DNA from: an uncultured Rickettsiales bacterium
GTDB lineage: Bacteria; Pseudomonadota; Alphaproteobacteria; Rickettsiales; UBA1997
Reading direction: 5' to 3'
DNA length: 44,084 bases
NCBI GenBank assembly: GCA_905478245.1
Contig: CAJQHT010000023.1
Coordinates: 1-44,084 of the forward strand
In this document: positions 17,715-26,408 of the stretch, piece by piece
Position numbering within the stretch: the first letter of the stretch is position 1
Layout: every line of letters begins with the position of its first letter
Made by a program: the position numbers and the translations under genes
The notes under the pieces: generated by a model
Told to the model about the DNA's origin: nothing
Database searches by the model: none
The model's input: the letters and a program-made list of their open reading frames with translations, nothing else

Positions 17715-19049
17715 ATGTCTGAAGTTCAAATTAAAAATACATTATCCAAAAAATTAAAAAGAGAATATGAGATTGTAATCCCATATGATGTCATAGATAA
17801 AAAAATTGATGTAAGAATTGCAGACATTCAAAAAACTTATAAGATGAAAGGCTTTAGAACGGGACAAGTTCCAATAAATGTTATAAAGCAGAAGCATGCC
17901 GCATCAATAATGGCAGAAGAATCTGAAAAAATTATAAACGAAACCTCTCAAAATCTTGTTAAAAAAGATAGTATTAAATTAGCTACCACTCCCAAGGTAA
18001 ACGTAGCTACATTTGAGCTAAATAAGGATTTAGAGTATAAGTTAGAGATAGAAATATTTCCAGATGTTCCAAAAATAGAAATATCTAAATTAAAACTTAA
18101 CAAGAAAGAAGCTAAAATATCACAAGAAGAAATTGATCAGGCTAAAAATAACATTCTAACAAAATATAAGAAGTGGAGTGAGCAGGATTCCTCTTATAAG
18201 GCAAAAAAAGGTGATTCAGTAAATATAAATTATATAGGGAAGATAGATAAAGAGGAATTCGAAGGAGGTAAGGCTGAAAATCACCAATTAGAACTTGGAA
18301 GTAAAAGCTTTATTGATAATTTTGAAGATCAATTAATAGGGAAAAAAGCTGGAGATAAAGTTGAGGTTAAGGTAAAGTTTCCAAAAGAATACCATAATGT
18401 TAACTTCTCTGGCAAAAAAGCAATATTTGATGTAATTATTAATTCTGTATCAGTTCAGGATGAGTTGGAGATTGACAATGAATTTATTAAAAATAATTTT
18501 CAAATAGAAACAATAGAAAAATTTGAAGAAGAAATCAAAAATAATATTGCCAAGAATTACGAAGAATTATCAAGATCCCTGTTTAAAAATGATCTTCTTG
18601 AAGTTTTGAATAAAAAAGTTAGTTTTGACTTACCGGAGTCGTTAATAGAAGATCAATTTACAAGGCTTTGGAATGAGGTAGAGGCCCAAGAAAAACAAAA
18701 TCCAGATCTTTTTAAGAGTGATAAGGATAAAAAAAAGCTAGAAGATGAAAAAAGGAAGCTTGCAACAAAAATGATTAAGGGTGGCATTATCGTATCTCAC
18801 ATTAATCAAGAAAATAAAATAATAGTTGATAATAACGATGTCATGACAGAGGCAAAAAATAGAGCCTCTAAATTTCCAGGCCAAGAAAAAATGGTCTTAG
18901 AATATTATCAAAAAACTCCAGAAGCCATCCAGGATATTAGAGGTTTTCTTATGGAGGAAAAAATGCTAGATTTTATTATAGAAGCTAATCAGCCAGACAT
19001 AAAAAAAATATCCGCTAAAGATTTGCAAAAGGAATTAAATAAAAATTAA
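17715..19049 (+). CDS. tig: Trigger factor
   Basis: Ribosome-associated chaperone that meets nascent chains at the exit tunnel. The 444-residue product has the N-terminal ribosome-binding domain with the signature GFRTGQVP (about residues 46-53) and an FKBP-type PPIase domain (about 160-245, starting GDSVNINYIGKI). A helical C-terminal chaperone domain follows. Its position between tRNA-Leu and tsaD is not the clpP-clpX context seen in many bacteria. The full domain set and length leave little doubt. Confidence 0.96.
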   Translation: MSEVQIKNTLSKKLKREYEIVIPYDVIDKKIDVRIADIQKTYKMKGFRTGQVPINVIKQKHAASIMAEESEKIINETSQNLVKKDSIKLATTPKVNVATFELNKDLEYKLEIEIFPDVPKIEISKLKLNKKEAKISQEEIDQAKNNILTKYKKWSEQDSSYKAKKGDSVNINYIGKIDKEEFEGGKAENHQLELGSKSFIDNFEDQLIGKKAGDKVEVKVKFPKEYHNVNFSGKKAIFDVIINSVSVQDELEIDNEFIKNNFQIETIEKFEEEIKNNIAKNYEELSRSLFKNDLLEVLNKKVSFDLPESLIEDQFTRLWNEVEAQEKQNPDLFKSDKDKKKLEDEKRKLATKMIKGGIIVSHINQENKIIVDNNDVMTEAKNRASKFPGQEKMVLEYYQKTPEAIQDIRGFLMEEKMLDFIIEANQPDIKKISAKDLQKELNKN

Positions 19050-19054
19050 ATAAA

Positions 19055-20107
19055 ATGATAGCTCTTGGTATTGAAACTAGTTGCGATGATACTTCGGTTG
19101 CAATAGTAGATAACAAGTGTAGAATAATCAGTAATATAATTTCCTCTCAGATCAATATACATAGAAAATTTGGAGGAATCGTTCCTGAGATTGCATCAAG
19201 ATGTCATGCTAAAATTATAGATCAGACCATAGAAAAAGCCTTAAATAAAGCAGGGTTAAAACTTAAGGATTTAGATTTAATTGCTGCGACAGCTGGTCCT
19301 GGCTTAATAGGAGGTTTAATTGTTGGATTAATGAGTGGTAAAACTATTGCCTCTATTTACAAAAAACCCTTTATAGCAGTTAATCATCTAGAAGCTCACG
19401 CTTTAACCTGTAGATTAACAAATCAAATTAATTTTCCCTACCTATTATTATTGCTCTCCGGTGGTCATTGTCAGATAATATTGGTTAATAAAATTAATCA
19501 GTATCAAAAAATAGGACAAACATTGGATGATGCCCTGGGGGAGGCTTTTGACAAGGTTGCAAGAATGCTTGGACTTCCTTATCCTGGAGGACCTATAATT
19601 GAGAAAATGGCGCTAAGTGGTGATAAAAATAGATTTATACTACCTAGGCCATTGTTAAGGGATAAGAAAAACAGATATAATTTTTCTTTTTCCGGACTTA
19701 AAACTGCTGCTCGAATATTAATAGAGAAAATTATAAATTCCTCAAATAAAAAAGAATTAAATCAAAAAGATATTTGTGATATTTGCGCCTCTTTTCAAAA
19801 AACTATTTTAGAAATCCTGCTAGATAGACTAAGTAATGTTATTGAAGACAGCAAAGAGAAAAAAATTAATAAAGTTGTCATATCGGGAGGAGTTGCGGCT
19901 AATAGATTTTTATATCAAAATATTAAAGAGACAATATTTAGAAAGTTTAATATTGACGTCCTATCACCGCCGATAGAGTTATGTACAGATAATGCTGCAA
20001 TGGTTGCCTGGACTGGAATCGAAAAATATCAAACAAATTTAATTAACAGTCTAGATTTCAAACCTAGAGCAAGATGGGATTTTACTCAAGTAAGCATAAA
20101 ATTATGA
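19055..20107 (+). CDS. tsaD: tRNA N6-threonylcarbamoyladenosine transferase TsaD
   Basis: Transfers the threonylcarbamoyl group to A37 of ANN-decoding tRNAs with TsaB and TsaE. The 350-residue product is a complete ASKHA-fold member with GIETSCDDTSVAIV at the start and metal-binding His111 and His115 in NHLEAHALT. It also has LLLLSGGHCQI and a C-terminal DNAAMVAWTG. It follows trigger factor by 5 bp. Its TGA stop overlaps the next ATG as ATGA. In many alphaproteobacteria tsaD neighbours gpsA or hemC; here the partner is an amidase. Confidence 0.97.
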   Translation: MIALGIETSCDDTSVAIVDNKCRIISNIISSQINIHRKFGGIVPEIASRCHAKIIDQTIEKALNKAGLKLKDLDLIAATAGPGLIGGLIVGLMSGKTIASIYKKPFIAVNHLEAHALTCRLTNQINFPYLLLLLSGGHCQIILVNKINQYQKIGQTLDDALGEAFDKVARMLGLPYPGGPIIEKMALSGDKNRFILPRPLLRDKKNRYNFSFSGLKTAARILIEKIINSSNKKELNQKDICDICASFQKTILEILLDRLSNVIEDSKEKKINKVVISGGVAANRFLYQNIKETIFRKFNIDVLSPPIELCTDNAAMVAWTGIEKYQTNLINSLDFKPRARWDFTQVSIKL

Positions 20108-21294
20108 AAAATAAATTTATAATAAATTATTTAATATTATTATTGATATTTTTTAATTACAGTGATTGCTGGTCAAATAATTCCCAGAAGAACATTATTA
20201 AGCAGATAATAGCAAACAGTAAATCTGGCAATTTAAATATAAACATTATATCTAGCAAGAAGTCTAATTATAAAATATTTACCTTAGATAATCCAGATAG
20301 ACTGGTTCTTGATTTTAAAGATGCAAAATTAGATAAAAAGATATTCCACCCTAAATTCTCTTCCTTAAGCTCCTTTAGAAGTGCCACTAAGGATAGCGGA
20401 ATTAGAATTGTTTTTGAATTAAATGCCAAGGTTAAAATAATAGATTTTGCAAGTAAATTAAATCAAAATCACTATATAGACATTAATCTTTTAATTGAAG
20501 ATCAAAATAACAAAAAATATTCTTTAAAGAATTTGGACAATTTAATAGAAAAAACAGCATTTAAAGAAAACAAAAAAATAATAACCAAAAAAAGCACAAT
20601 CTATAAAAAGCCAGTAAAAAAGAAGAAAATTATTGTAATAGATGCTGGACATGGAGGTAAGGATCCTGGGGCTATAGGTGGCTATTACAAAACGCAAGAA
20701 AAAAAAGTTACATTAGCATTCGCTAAAGAGATAAAAGACTATATGAAAAAATATAGCGATTTTAAAGTTTATTTAACAAGGGATACAGATCATTTTATTT
20801 CACTTGACGGCCGGGTAAAGAAGTCTCAGAAATTAAATGCTGATCTATTTATCTCAATTCACGCAGATTCAGCAAAAAATAGAAAAGCTTCAGGACTATC
20901 CATATACACATTATCAGAAAATTCTTCAGATAAAGAAGCTGCAAAATTGGCAGAAAAAGAGAATAAATCAGATATAATTGGAGGAGTTAATTTTTCATCA
21001 ACAAGTAAAGATATATTAAAAATCTTAATTGATTTATCACAAAGAAGTGTTATGAATGATTCTGCTAAATTTGCTGAATTTACCATTAAAAATTTAGCCA
21101 AAAAAGGCATAAAGGTTAAACAAAATACTCATAGATTTGCAGGATTCAGGGTTTTGACAGCTCCAGATGTTCCTTCAATATTGATAGAGCTTGGCTATTT
21201 ATCAAATAAAAATGATGAAAGAAATTTAAACAGTTCGTCATATCGCAAAAAATTTGCCAAAGAAATAACAAATATTATTAAGGGATATTTTTAA
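20104..21294 (+). CDS. amiC: Periplasmic N-acetylmuramoyl-L-alanine amidase (AmiC type)
   Basis: Zinc amidase splitting peptide stems from peptidoglycan during cell separation. The start is taken at 20104, where ATG overlaps the tsaD TGA as ATGA. This gives 396 residues beginning with a proper signal sequence (MKNKFIINYLILLLIFFNYS), whereas an in-frame ATG at 20074 would add ten polar residues ahead of it. An AMIN domain (about 35-130) precedes a Lys-rich linker (155-175). The Amidase_3 domain has His183 in DAGHGGKDPGA, Glu199, a second His in SIHAD, and the catalytic Glu in LIELGYLSN. Its stop overlaps that of the convergent lppC-like gene. Confidence 0.93.
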   Translation: MKNKFIINYLILLLIFFNYSDCWSNNSQKNIIKQIIANSKSGNLNINIISSKKSNYKIFTLDNPDRLVLDFKDAKLDKKIFHPKFSSLSSFRSATKDSGIRIVFELNAKVKIIDFASKLNQNHYIDINLLIEDQNNKKYSLKNLDNLIEKTAFKENKKIITKKSTIYKKPVKKKKIIVIDAGHGGKDPGAIGGYYKTQEKKVTLAFAKEIKDYMKKYSDFKVYLTRDTDHFISLDGRVKKSQKLNADLFISIHADSAKNRKASGLSIYTLSENSSDKEAAKLAEKENKSDIIGGVNFSSTSKDILKILIDLSQRSVMNDSAKFAEFTIKNLAKKGIKVKQNTHRFAGFRVLTAPDVPSILIELGYLSNKNDERNLNSSSYRKKFAKEITNIIKGYF

Positions 21295-22598
21295 TATTTT
21301 ATAAATCTACCTGAAGGTTGATCTATGACAGTAATTTCTCTATTAAGAACCTCTAGCACAGCTAGATTTCTTTCGATTAAGCCATTTGGCAGGAATCTAA
21401 ATAATCCATCAATACCCCTAAAGCCTCTTTTTTTATTATAATTAATAATATCATTAGTAATATCACCGCTTCCACCCTTTGTTTTATAAATCAAGTCAAT
21501 AATAAAGGCGGTAACATCATATCCTATAGAGCTTATTTTAACTGGGTTTTGATTGTAAATGTGGGAATATTTTTTTTGAAACATGTTATAGTATTTGTTA
21601 TCCGGAGAGGATAGTATCGAACCATATAGACTAGAATATGATGTTATTTTATCATTATTCCAGTGATTAGTTCCGACAATCTGAATATCTTTTCCATCAA
21701 TATTATTTTCTTTTAACGATTCGGCTATCTTAGATGATCTTGTAATGTTATCTGCTATCAAAATTGTATCCGTATATATTTTGTGTTCAGAAATAATTTC
21801 CAATTCACGCAATTCTCTTTCTCCTTTATCCTCTATCAATTCTAACTCTTCTTGAAACTCCTCCATGTCAACCGAAACTATATATGAATTTAATATTTTT
21901 TGAGCAATTCTAGAAAAATCTTTTTTATTTTTCATGTAAAATTGACTGGAAATAAAGTTAGCATCTTTTGCTGTAACTATTTCTCTTAATATTTTTGCCA
22001 TTCTTATTCCATAGCGATCACTTGGGGCTATAATAGAAAAATTATTTCTATTATTATCAATTAAATAAGAGGTGATTCTTTCCAGTTCCTGCTCAAGAGA
22101 AAAACCTGATAAAAATATTCCTTTTTTATTGCTGAGATCAGAATTATTGGAAAAAGAAATTACGGATATGTTATTTTCTTGAACAGTGTTAGATATAGCT
22201 TCCACTGAGCTTGAAAAAACAGGACCTATAACAATTTTAATATTTTGCTTAACTATTTCCTTGATTGCTTTTCTTGATTTATAATTACTACTCTTATTAT
22301 CAAAGATAATAAATTCTATTTTAGACTTCTTATCATTATTAAATAACGACATATTAATCGATTTTAATATTGATTGGCCAATTTTTTCATTTTTACCACT
22401 CAATGGAAGCAGAATTGCAACTTGGAATTTTTGATCTTTTTTTATTGTTATTTTTTTTGAGATATCAGGGTTATTGCTAACGGGTATATTTTTGGAGTAG
22501 TCACTATCTTTAACGCTAGAATCTTGCACTAAGTCAATTGTGGCGCAGGAGCTTAATAGAAAAGCTAGTAATATAAAAAAAATATTGTTGATTTTCAT
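21291..22598 (-). CDS. LppC/LpoA-like lipoprotein, periplasmic-binding-protein fold
   Basis: A 435-residue lipoprotein with lipobox LSSC and lipidated Cys18. From about residue 55 it has a type 1 periplasmic binding protein fold (FQVAILLPLSGKNEKIGQSILKS, later IVGPVFSSSVEAI). This is the penicillin-binding-protein activator LppC/LpoA family in its alphaproteobacterial form, without the N-terminal helical domain of E. coli LpoA. The position next to rsmI and yraN is the conserved context of this family. The characterised LpoA activates PBP1A; whether that holds here is inference. It is convergent with the amidase and divergent from rsmI. Confidence 0.88.
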   Translation of the reverse strand: MKINNIFFILLAFLLSSCATIDLVQDSSVKDSDYSKNIPVSNNPDISKKITIKKDQKFQVAILLPLSGKNEKIGQSILKSINMSLFNNDKKSKIEFIIFDNKSSNYKSRKAIKEIVKQNIKIVIGPVFSSSVEAISNTVQENNISVISFSNNSDLSNKKGIFLSGFSLEQELERITSYLIDNNRNNFSIIAPSDRYGIRMAKILREIVTAKDANFISSQFYMKNKKDFSRIAQKILNSYIVSVDMEEFQEELELIEDKGERELRELEIISEHKIYTDTILIADNITRSSKIAESLKENNIDGKDIQIVGTNHWNNDKITSYSSLYGSILSSPDNKYYNMFQKKYSHIYNQNPVKISSIGYDVTAFIIDLIYKTKGGSGDITNDIINYNKKRGFRGIDGLFRFLPNGLIERNLAVLEVLNREITVIDQPSGRFIKY

Positions 22599-22715
22599 TT
22601 CATTTTAAATGATCAGATAATATAATACTTAAGGCCTATGCTTTAAAATAGCCGAAAATTAGCATGGTATAAAAAATAACACTTATCCAACAAAAATAAA
22701 CGATTAATAAAAAAT

Positions 22716-23615
22716 ATGCAAGATTTTTTAAACTTAAAATACAAAAATACAGAAAAGGAATTTTTTTTACAAAATGGTTTATATATTGTCTCAACTCCAA
22801 TAGGAAATATTTACGATATAACTCTAAGGGCTATAGAAACTTTAAAGAAATGTGATTACATAATATGTGAAAATAGCAAAGTGTCAGCAAAGTTATTAAA
22901 TTTTTTTCAAATAAAAAAGCCTCTTATAATATATAACGATCACAGCAGCGAAGATTCAAGGTTAAAAATATTAAAATTAATAAAAGAAGGGAGTAAATCA
23001 TTATGTCTAATTAGCGATGCTGGAACACCTTTAATCTCTGACCCTGGATATAAATTAGTAAATTTCTTAATGAGTAGAGATGTCAAAATTAACTCTATAC
23101 CAGGAGCCTGTAGTGTTATAGCAGCTCTATCAATTTCCGGCATGCAGAGTGATAAATTTTTATTTTGCGGGTTTATTCCAAATATAAAATCACAAAAAGA
23201 AATATTTTTAAAAAACTTTGTTGAAGATAGACATACTTTGATATTTTTTGAATCTCCTCAAAGAGTGAAATCAACATTGGAAATTATGCTGGATATCTTT
23301 GGCAATAGAAGTGCTTCTGTGGTAAGGGAGATTACTAAAATATATGAAGAGGTTAAAAAAGATAATATAGAAAATTTATTATTACACTTTAAGGTGAATG
23401 AAGTAAAGGGTGAGGTTGTAATTTTGATAGATAAAGAGGAAAGAAAAACCAAAGAAATAGATTTTAATAAAATTGATAAAGAATTATTAAAAATGTCAAA
23501 AATAACAAATTCAAAAGATGCTATCGCCACAATATCAGAAAATTATAATATAAATAAAAAAATAATATATAAAAGATTTCTAAATATTAAGAATGATAAT
23601 TCTCGTTTAAAGTGA
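22716..23615 (+). CDS. rsmI: 16S rRNA C1402 ribose 2'-O-methyltransferase
   Basis: Methylates C1402 in the ribosomal decoding centre. The 299-residue SAM-dependent tetrapyrrole-methylase-fold protein has GLYIVSTPIGNIYDITLRA near residue 22 and SDAGTPLISDPGYKLV near 100. A PGACSVIAALSISG segment follows near 130, with FCGFIPN soon after. Its TGA stop overlaps the start of yraN by 4 bp, and it is divergent from the lppC-like gene across a 117-bp A/T-rich gap. The C-terminal 40 residues are Lys-rich and may contact rRNA. Confidence 0.96.
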   Translation: MQDFLNLKYKNTEKEFFLQNGLYIVSTPIGNIYDITLRAIETLKKCDYIICENSKVSAKLLNFFQIKKPLIIYNDHSSEDSRLKILKLIKEGSKSLCLISDAGTPLISDPGYKLVNFLMSRDVKINSIPGACSVIAALSISGMQSDKFLFCGFIPNIKSQKEIFLKNFVEDRHTLIFFESPQRVKSTLEIMLDIFGNRSASVVREITKIYEEVKKDNIENLLLHFKVNEVKGEVVILIDKEERKTKEIDFNKIDKELLKMSKITNSKDAIATISENYNINKKIIYKRFLNIKNDNSRLK

Positions 23616-24001
23616 TGATAGGGGCAAACTATTCCTTAAAAAGAAATAAAAAAAATAAACTAAAATCATATTATTTTGGCCTATTATCCGAATATCTGGT
23701 CATATTACTACTATCTTTAAAGGGTTACCAAATCTTAAAAAGAAGATATAGAAATAAATTAGGAGAAATAGATATTATAGTTAGAAAAAAAAATTTAATA
23801 ATTTTTATCGAGGTAAAAGCAAGAAAAAAAATTAATTCAATTGATGGCACTCTATCGGCAAGGCAAAAGTTTCGTATTAAAAATGCTTCATTATTGTTTA
23901 TTTCGCAAAATAAAAATTATCAAAATATGAATATTAGATTTGATCTGGTAATATTTAGAAATTTATTAAACATTAAATATTTAAAGAATTTTTGGAGTTA
24001 G
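23612..24001 (+). CDS. yraN: YraN/UPF0102 family nuclease-fold protein
   Basis: A 129-residue member of UPF0102, a family with a restriction-endonuclease-like fold and no firmly settled function. The key residues are visible in GEIDIIVRKKNLIIFIEVKARKK, giving the acidic pair and the E-x-K metal-site pattern. The start overlaps rsmI by 4 bp, and the lppC-rsmI-yraN order is conserved across proteobacteria. The product is very basic. It is convergent with the minus-strand lipoprotein gene ending at 24045. Confidence 0.92.
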   Translation: MMIGANYSLKRNKKNKLKSYYFGLLSEYLVILLLSLKGYQILKRRYRNKLGEIDIIVRKKNLIIFIEVKARKKINSIDGTLSARQKFRIKNASLLFISQNKNYQNMNIRFDLVIFRNLLNIKYLKNFWS

Positions 24002-24044
24002 AGTTTATTTTTACAACACATCATTTCCTATCTTTAATGTAATA

Positions 24045-24413
24045 CTAATATCCAAGAGAGGATGGTATGGAAACATTCTTCAAATCCCTGACAAAGCATT
24101 TACTTAAATGCTCAGGCTTAATTGCTGGTATCATAATGTTTGACCCATCTTTTAGTTTTAATACTGTATCCCTAGTTTTATCATGAGTATATTGCTTTCT
24201 CAATCCCTCCCTTAATTCTTTAGCTGAAGCCCTTAGGATAAGTGTTTTCGAGACTCCAGGACAGACAACCTCAACGGCATTGTCAGTAATTACCGTGTCA
24301 CGAGTATTTTTACAGGAAGTTAGTATTAATAAAGAGATAAAGAATATAGACTTGCCCAATATCTGTAGTTTAAATATACTATTTGGCGCGGAGTGGCCTA
24401 TTCTTAGATTCAT
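24045..24413 (-). CDS. Small predicted lipoprotein, unknown family
   Basis: A 122-residue product if the ATG at 24413 is used; that ATG overlaps the bamE stop as TAATG. The N-terminal 18 residues are polar and atypical for a signal. A TTG at 24359 would give a textbook lipoprotein signal (GKSIFFISLLILTSC), so the true start may be there, with the lipidated cysteine at residue 16 rather than 34. The mature part has two further cysteines (VVCPG and SKCFV) that could form a disulfide, and a Lys/Asp-rich middle. I do not recognise a family. It is downstream of bamE and probably co-transcribed. Confidence 0.65.
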   Translation of the reverse strand: MNLRIGHSAPNSIFKLQILGKSIFFISLLILTSCKNTRDTVITDNAVEVVCPGVSKTLILRASAKELREGLRKQYTHDKTRDTVLKLKDGSNIMIPAIKPEHLSKCFVRDLKNVSIPSSLGY

Positions 24414-24431
24414 TAAAGTTGGGAATTGGTA
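24411..24431. repeat. Solo end of the palindromic repeat in the bamE 3' end
   Basis: CATTAAAGTTGGGAATTGGTA (21 nt, shared core GGGAATTGGTA) differs by one base from the right end of copy A. It lies inside coding sequence, encoding the last residues NTNSQL and the stop of bamE, and supplies the ATG of the next gene. No element interior is attached. Confidence 0.7.
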
Positions 24432-24856
24432 TTAGATATTGGATTAACGCCAAGATTATAAAACATTTCCAGTAGTGAACTTTTATTGTTGCTATCTAGT
24501 ATTGTTCTTGATTTATTGAATATAATGTTTTTTTGACTATCTAGGCTATATTGATTCAAGCGGCTGACAATATTATTGTTATCAAATTTTATTAATAATA
24601 TATGTCTATTTAGTATTTTTGGTTTAAAAAATAATATCTTTTTTATTTTTTCTTCAAAATAAATCCAAAAAATTTCATCATCTATATAGCTAATAAAAGT
24701 TGGTGATCCCATATTTTTTAATATTTCTCCTTTACTACTCAAGCCATTTTTTACTTTATACTCAGTTAAATCAAATGAGTAGCCCTTATTCTCAATTCTA
24801 GAAAGACACGAGGTCAGTAGTAGCAATATTGTTAATAAAATAATTTTATTTTTCAT
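24413..24856 (-). CDS. bamE: Outer-membrane assembly lipoprotein BamE (SmpA/OmlA)
   Basis: A lipoprotein of the BAM complex that inserts beta barrels into the outer membrane. The 147-residue product has lipobox LTSC (Cys17) followed by the alphaproteobacterial BamE pattern. That pattern reads RIENKGYSFDLTEY, then GEILKNMGSPTFIS, an IFWIYFEEK strand, FFKPKILNRHILLIKFD and the closing NLGVNP. The C-terminal six residues after ISNTNSQL-start come from a repeat-family end, suggesting that an insertion rewrote the original tail. It is divergent from rpmF-plsX-fabH, matching the usual alphaproteobacterial neighbourhood, although the DUF177 gene often found there is absent. Confidence 0.85.
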   Translation of the reverse strand: MKNKIILLTILLLLTSCLSRIENKGYSFDLTEYKVKNGLSSKGEILKNMGSPTFISYIDDEIFWIYFEEKIKKILFFKPKILNRHILLIKFDNNNIVSRLNQYSLDSQKNIIFNKSRTILDSNNKSSLLEMFYNLGVNPISNTNSQL

Positions 24857-25016
24857 CTACAAAGTTAGTGTTTAAATATTTAGTTGATTTATTAAAATCT
24901 TTATAATATAATCCAGTCATTATACCATATATCAATCTTTGTTTGAGAGGTATGGCAGGATAATTTTTTAATATAAATGTTTAAGTCATTTACAGACATT
25001 AAGTTATCTTGTTAAT

Positions 25017-25040
25017 CAATTTTAAAGATGGATTTTGGTA
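25017..25040 (-). repeat. Partial palindromic repeat upstream of rpmF
   Basis: AATTTTAAAGATGGATTTTGGTA matches the element end CATTTTAAAGATGGGAATTGGTA of copy B with few changes. AAGTTATCTTGTTAATC just before it looks like a shortened remnant of the adjoining interior block. Confidence 0.55.
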
Positions 25041-25050
25041 TTGCAAGTCT

Positions 25051-25076
25051 TAAAATAGTTTTGTAAAGCTATTTTA
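25051..25076 (+). promoter_or_regulatory. Hairpin in the rpmF leader
   Basis: TAAAATAG at 25051-25058 pairs perfectly with CTATTTTA at 25069-25076 around a 10-base loop. It ends 29 bp before the rpmF ATG. It may be a leader structure for the ribosomal protein operon or part of the decayed repeat next to it. Confidence 0.35.
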
Positions 25077-25105
25077 TATTAAATCAATATTAGTTTTTAG
25101 ATAAA

Positions 25106-25306
25106 ATGGCAGTTCCAAAGAAAAAAACATCAAAGTCTAAGCGTAATATGCGCAGAGCAAGCAACGGATCTTATTCCTTAAAAATACCAAATATAGTTAC
25201 AGACGAAACAACTGGTGAGTATAAATTATCTCATCATATTTCAATTGATGGCTATTATAAGGGTAGACAGGTTATTGGAAACGCAAAAACAACAGAGGAA
25301 GAATAA
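25106..25306 (+). CDS. rpmF: 50S ribosomal protein L32
   Basis: A 66-residue ribosomal protein starting [19 protein letters not shown], the typical basic L32 beginning. This is the zinc-free form, as no cysteine pair is present. It has the alphaproteobacterial continuation ([22 protein letters not shown]). It is 55 bp upstream of plsX, the conserved rpmF-plsX-fabH order. The start lies in GATAAAATGG with no Shine-Dalgarno. Confidence 0.97.
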   Translation: MAVPKKKTSKSKRNMRRASNGSYSLKIPNIVTDETTGEYKLSHHISIDGYYKGRQVIGNAKTTEEE

Positions 25307-25361
25307 ATTAACTAAAATCTTTTGATTTTAATATTAATTAAAACAATTTATTAATATTTCA

Positions 25362-26408
25362 GTGGGTAAAAAAATCAACATCGCCCTCGATTGTATGGGT
25401 GGAGATAATGCTCCAGATATAGTTATAAGAGGAGCTCTTGAGGCCTCCAAAGTTAACAAGGATATATTTTTTACTTTTTATGGTGACGAATCTTTAATTA
25501 AACCATTAATTAAGAAATATAATATTGATAGCGGAATCTACTCTATAGTTCATACAATTCACAGCATCTCTAGCGAAGAAAAACCCAGCATTGCCCTTAG
25601 AAGGGGAATAAAATCAAGCATGAGACTTGCTATAAATTCAGTTAAAGATAATCATAATGACGCCATTGTGTCAGCTGGAAATACTGGTGCACTTATGGCA
25701 ATTTCAAAAATAGTCTTGCGACCCTTAGAATCGATAGATAGGCCGGCTATTGTATCCTTTGTACCAAATAAAAAAGGTGGAGCCACCGTAATGCTTGACA
25801 TGGGTGCCAATATTGAGTGTAATTCGGATATATTATATCAATTTGCCATCATGGGGCATGCTTTTGCAAAGATAGTCCTAAAAATTGATAAACCAAAAAT
25901 CGGATTATTGAATGTAGGATCAGAAGATTTAAAAGGAAGTGATGCCGTTAGGGCTACCGCCTTACTTATAAAAGAAAGTCAAATATCAGAGAATTTCTAT
26001 GGCTATGTAGAGGGTGATGATATAACCAAAGGAACTGTTGATGTTGTTGTAACCGATGGTTTTTCAGGTAATATAACATTAAAAGCAATAGAAGGAACAG
26101 CAAAAATGATTTCCGAATATTTAAAGCAAGGATTTAGAAAAACTATATTTTCAAGAATAGGATATTTATTTGCCAGTAGATCTTTAAAATTTATCTTTAG
26201 AAAAATAGATCCAAATCTTTATAATGGTGCAATGTTGGTTGGCTTAAATGGAATTGCCATTAAAAGTCATGGTAGTGCTAACTACAAAGGATTTGCTAAT
26301 GCTATAAAGGTTGCAGCATCTTTGGTAAAAAATAATATTAACGAAAATATATTGCAAGAAGTAAGGTCCTCTTCGCTTGATAGTGAAGCGGAGGAGGTAT
26401 ATGACTAA
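25362..26408 (+). CDS. plsX: Phosphate acyltransferase PlsX
   Basis: Peripheral membrane enzyme turning acyl-ACP into acyl-phosphate, the acyl donor for PlsY in phospholipid synthesis. The 348-residue product has the family start INIALDCMGGDNAPDIVIRGAL, SAGNTGALMA near 107 and a C-terminal GLNGIAIKSHGSA. The start is GTG at 25362, the only GTG start I favour in this window; no in-frame ATG gives the conserved N-terminus. The last 8 bases overlap fabH. Confidence 0.96.
   Translation: MGKKINIALDCMGGDNAPDIVIRGALEASKVNKDIFFTFYGDESLIKPLIKKYNIDSGIYSIVHTIHSISSEEKPSIALRRGIKSSMRLAINSVKDNHNDAIVSAGNTGALMAISKIVLRPLESIDRPAIVSFVPNKKGGATVMLDMGANIECNSDILYQFAIMGHAFAKIVLKIDKPKIGLLNVGSEDLKGSDAVRATALLIKESQISENFYGYVEGDDITKGTVDVVVTDGFSGNITLKAIEGTAKMISEYLKQGFRKTIFSRIGYLFASRSLKFIFRKIDPNLYNGAMLVGLNGIAIKSHGSANYKGFANAIKVAASLVKNNINENILQEVRSSSLDSEAEEVYD

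Noticed and set aside
20074-20103. Upstream ATG extending the amidase by ten residues
   Set aside because: It would place polar residues before the signal peptide; the ATGA overlap at 20104 with the tsaD stop is the standard arrangement.
26377-26400. Upstream ATG extending FabH by eight residues
   Set aside because: The extra residues (MIVKRRRY) are not part of FabH, and the ATG at 26401 gives the conserved N-terminus and the normal active-site numbering.
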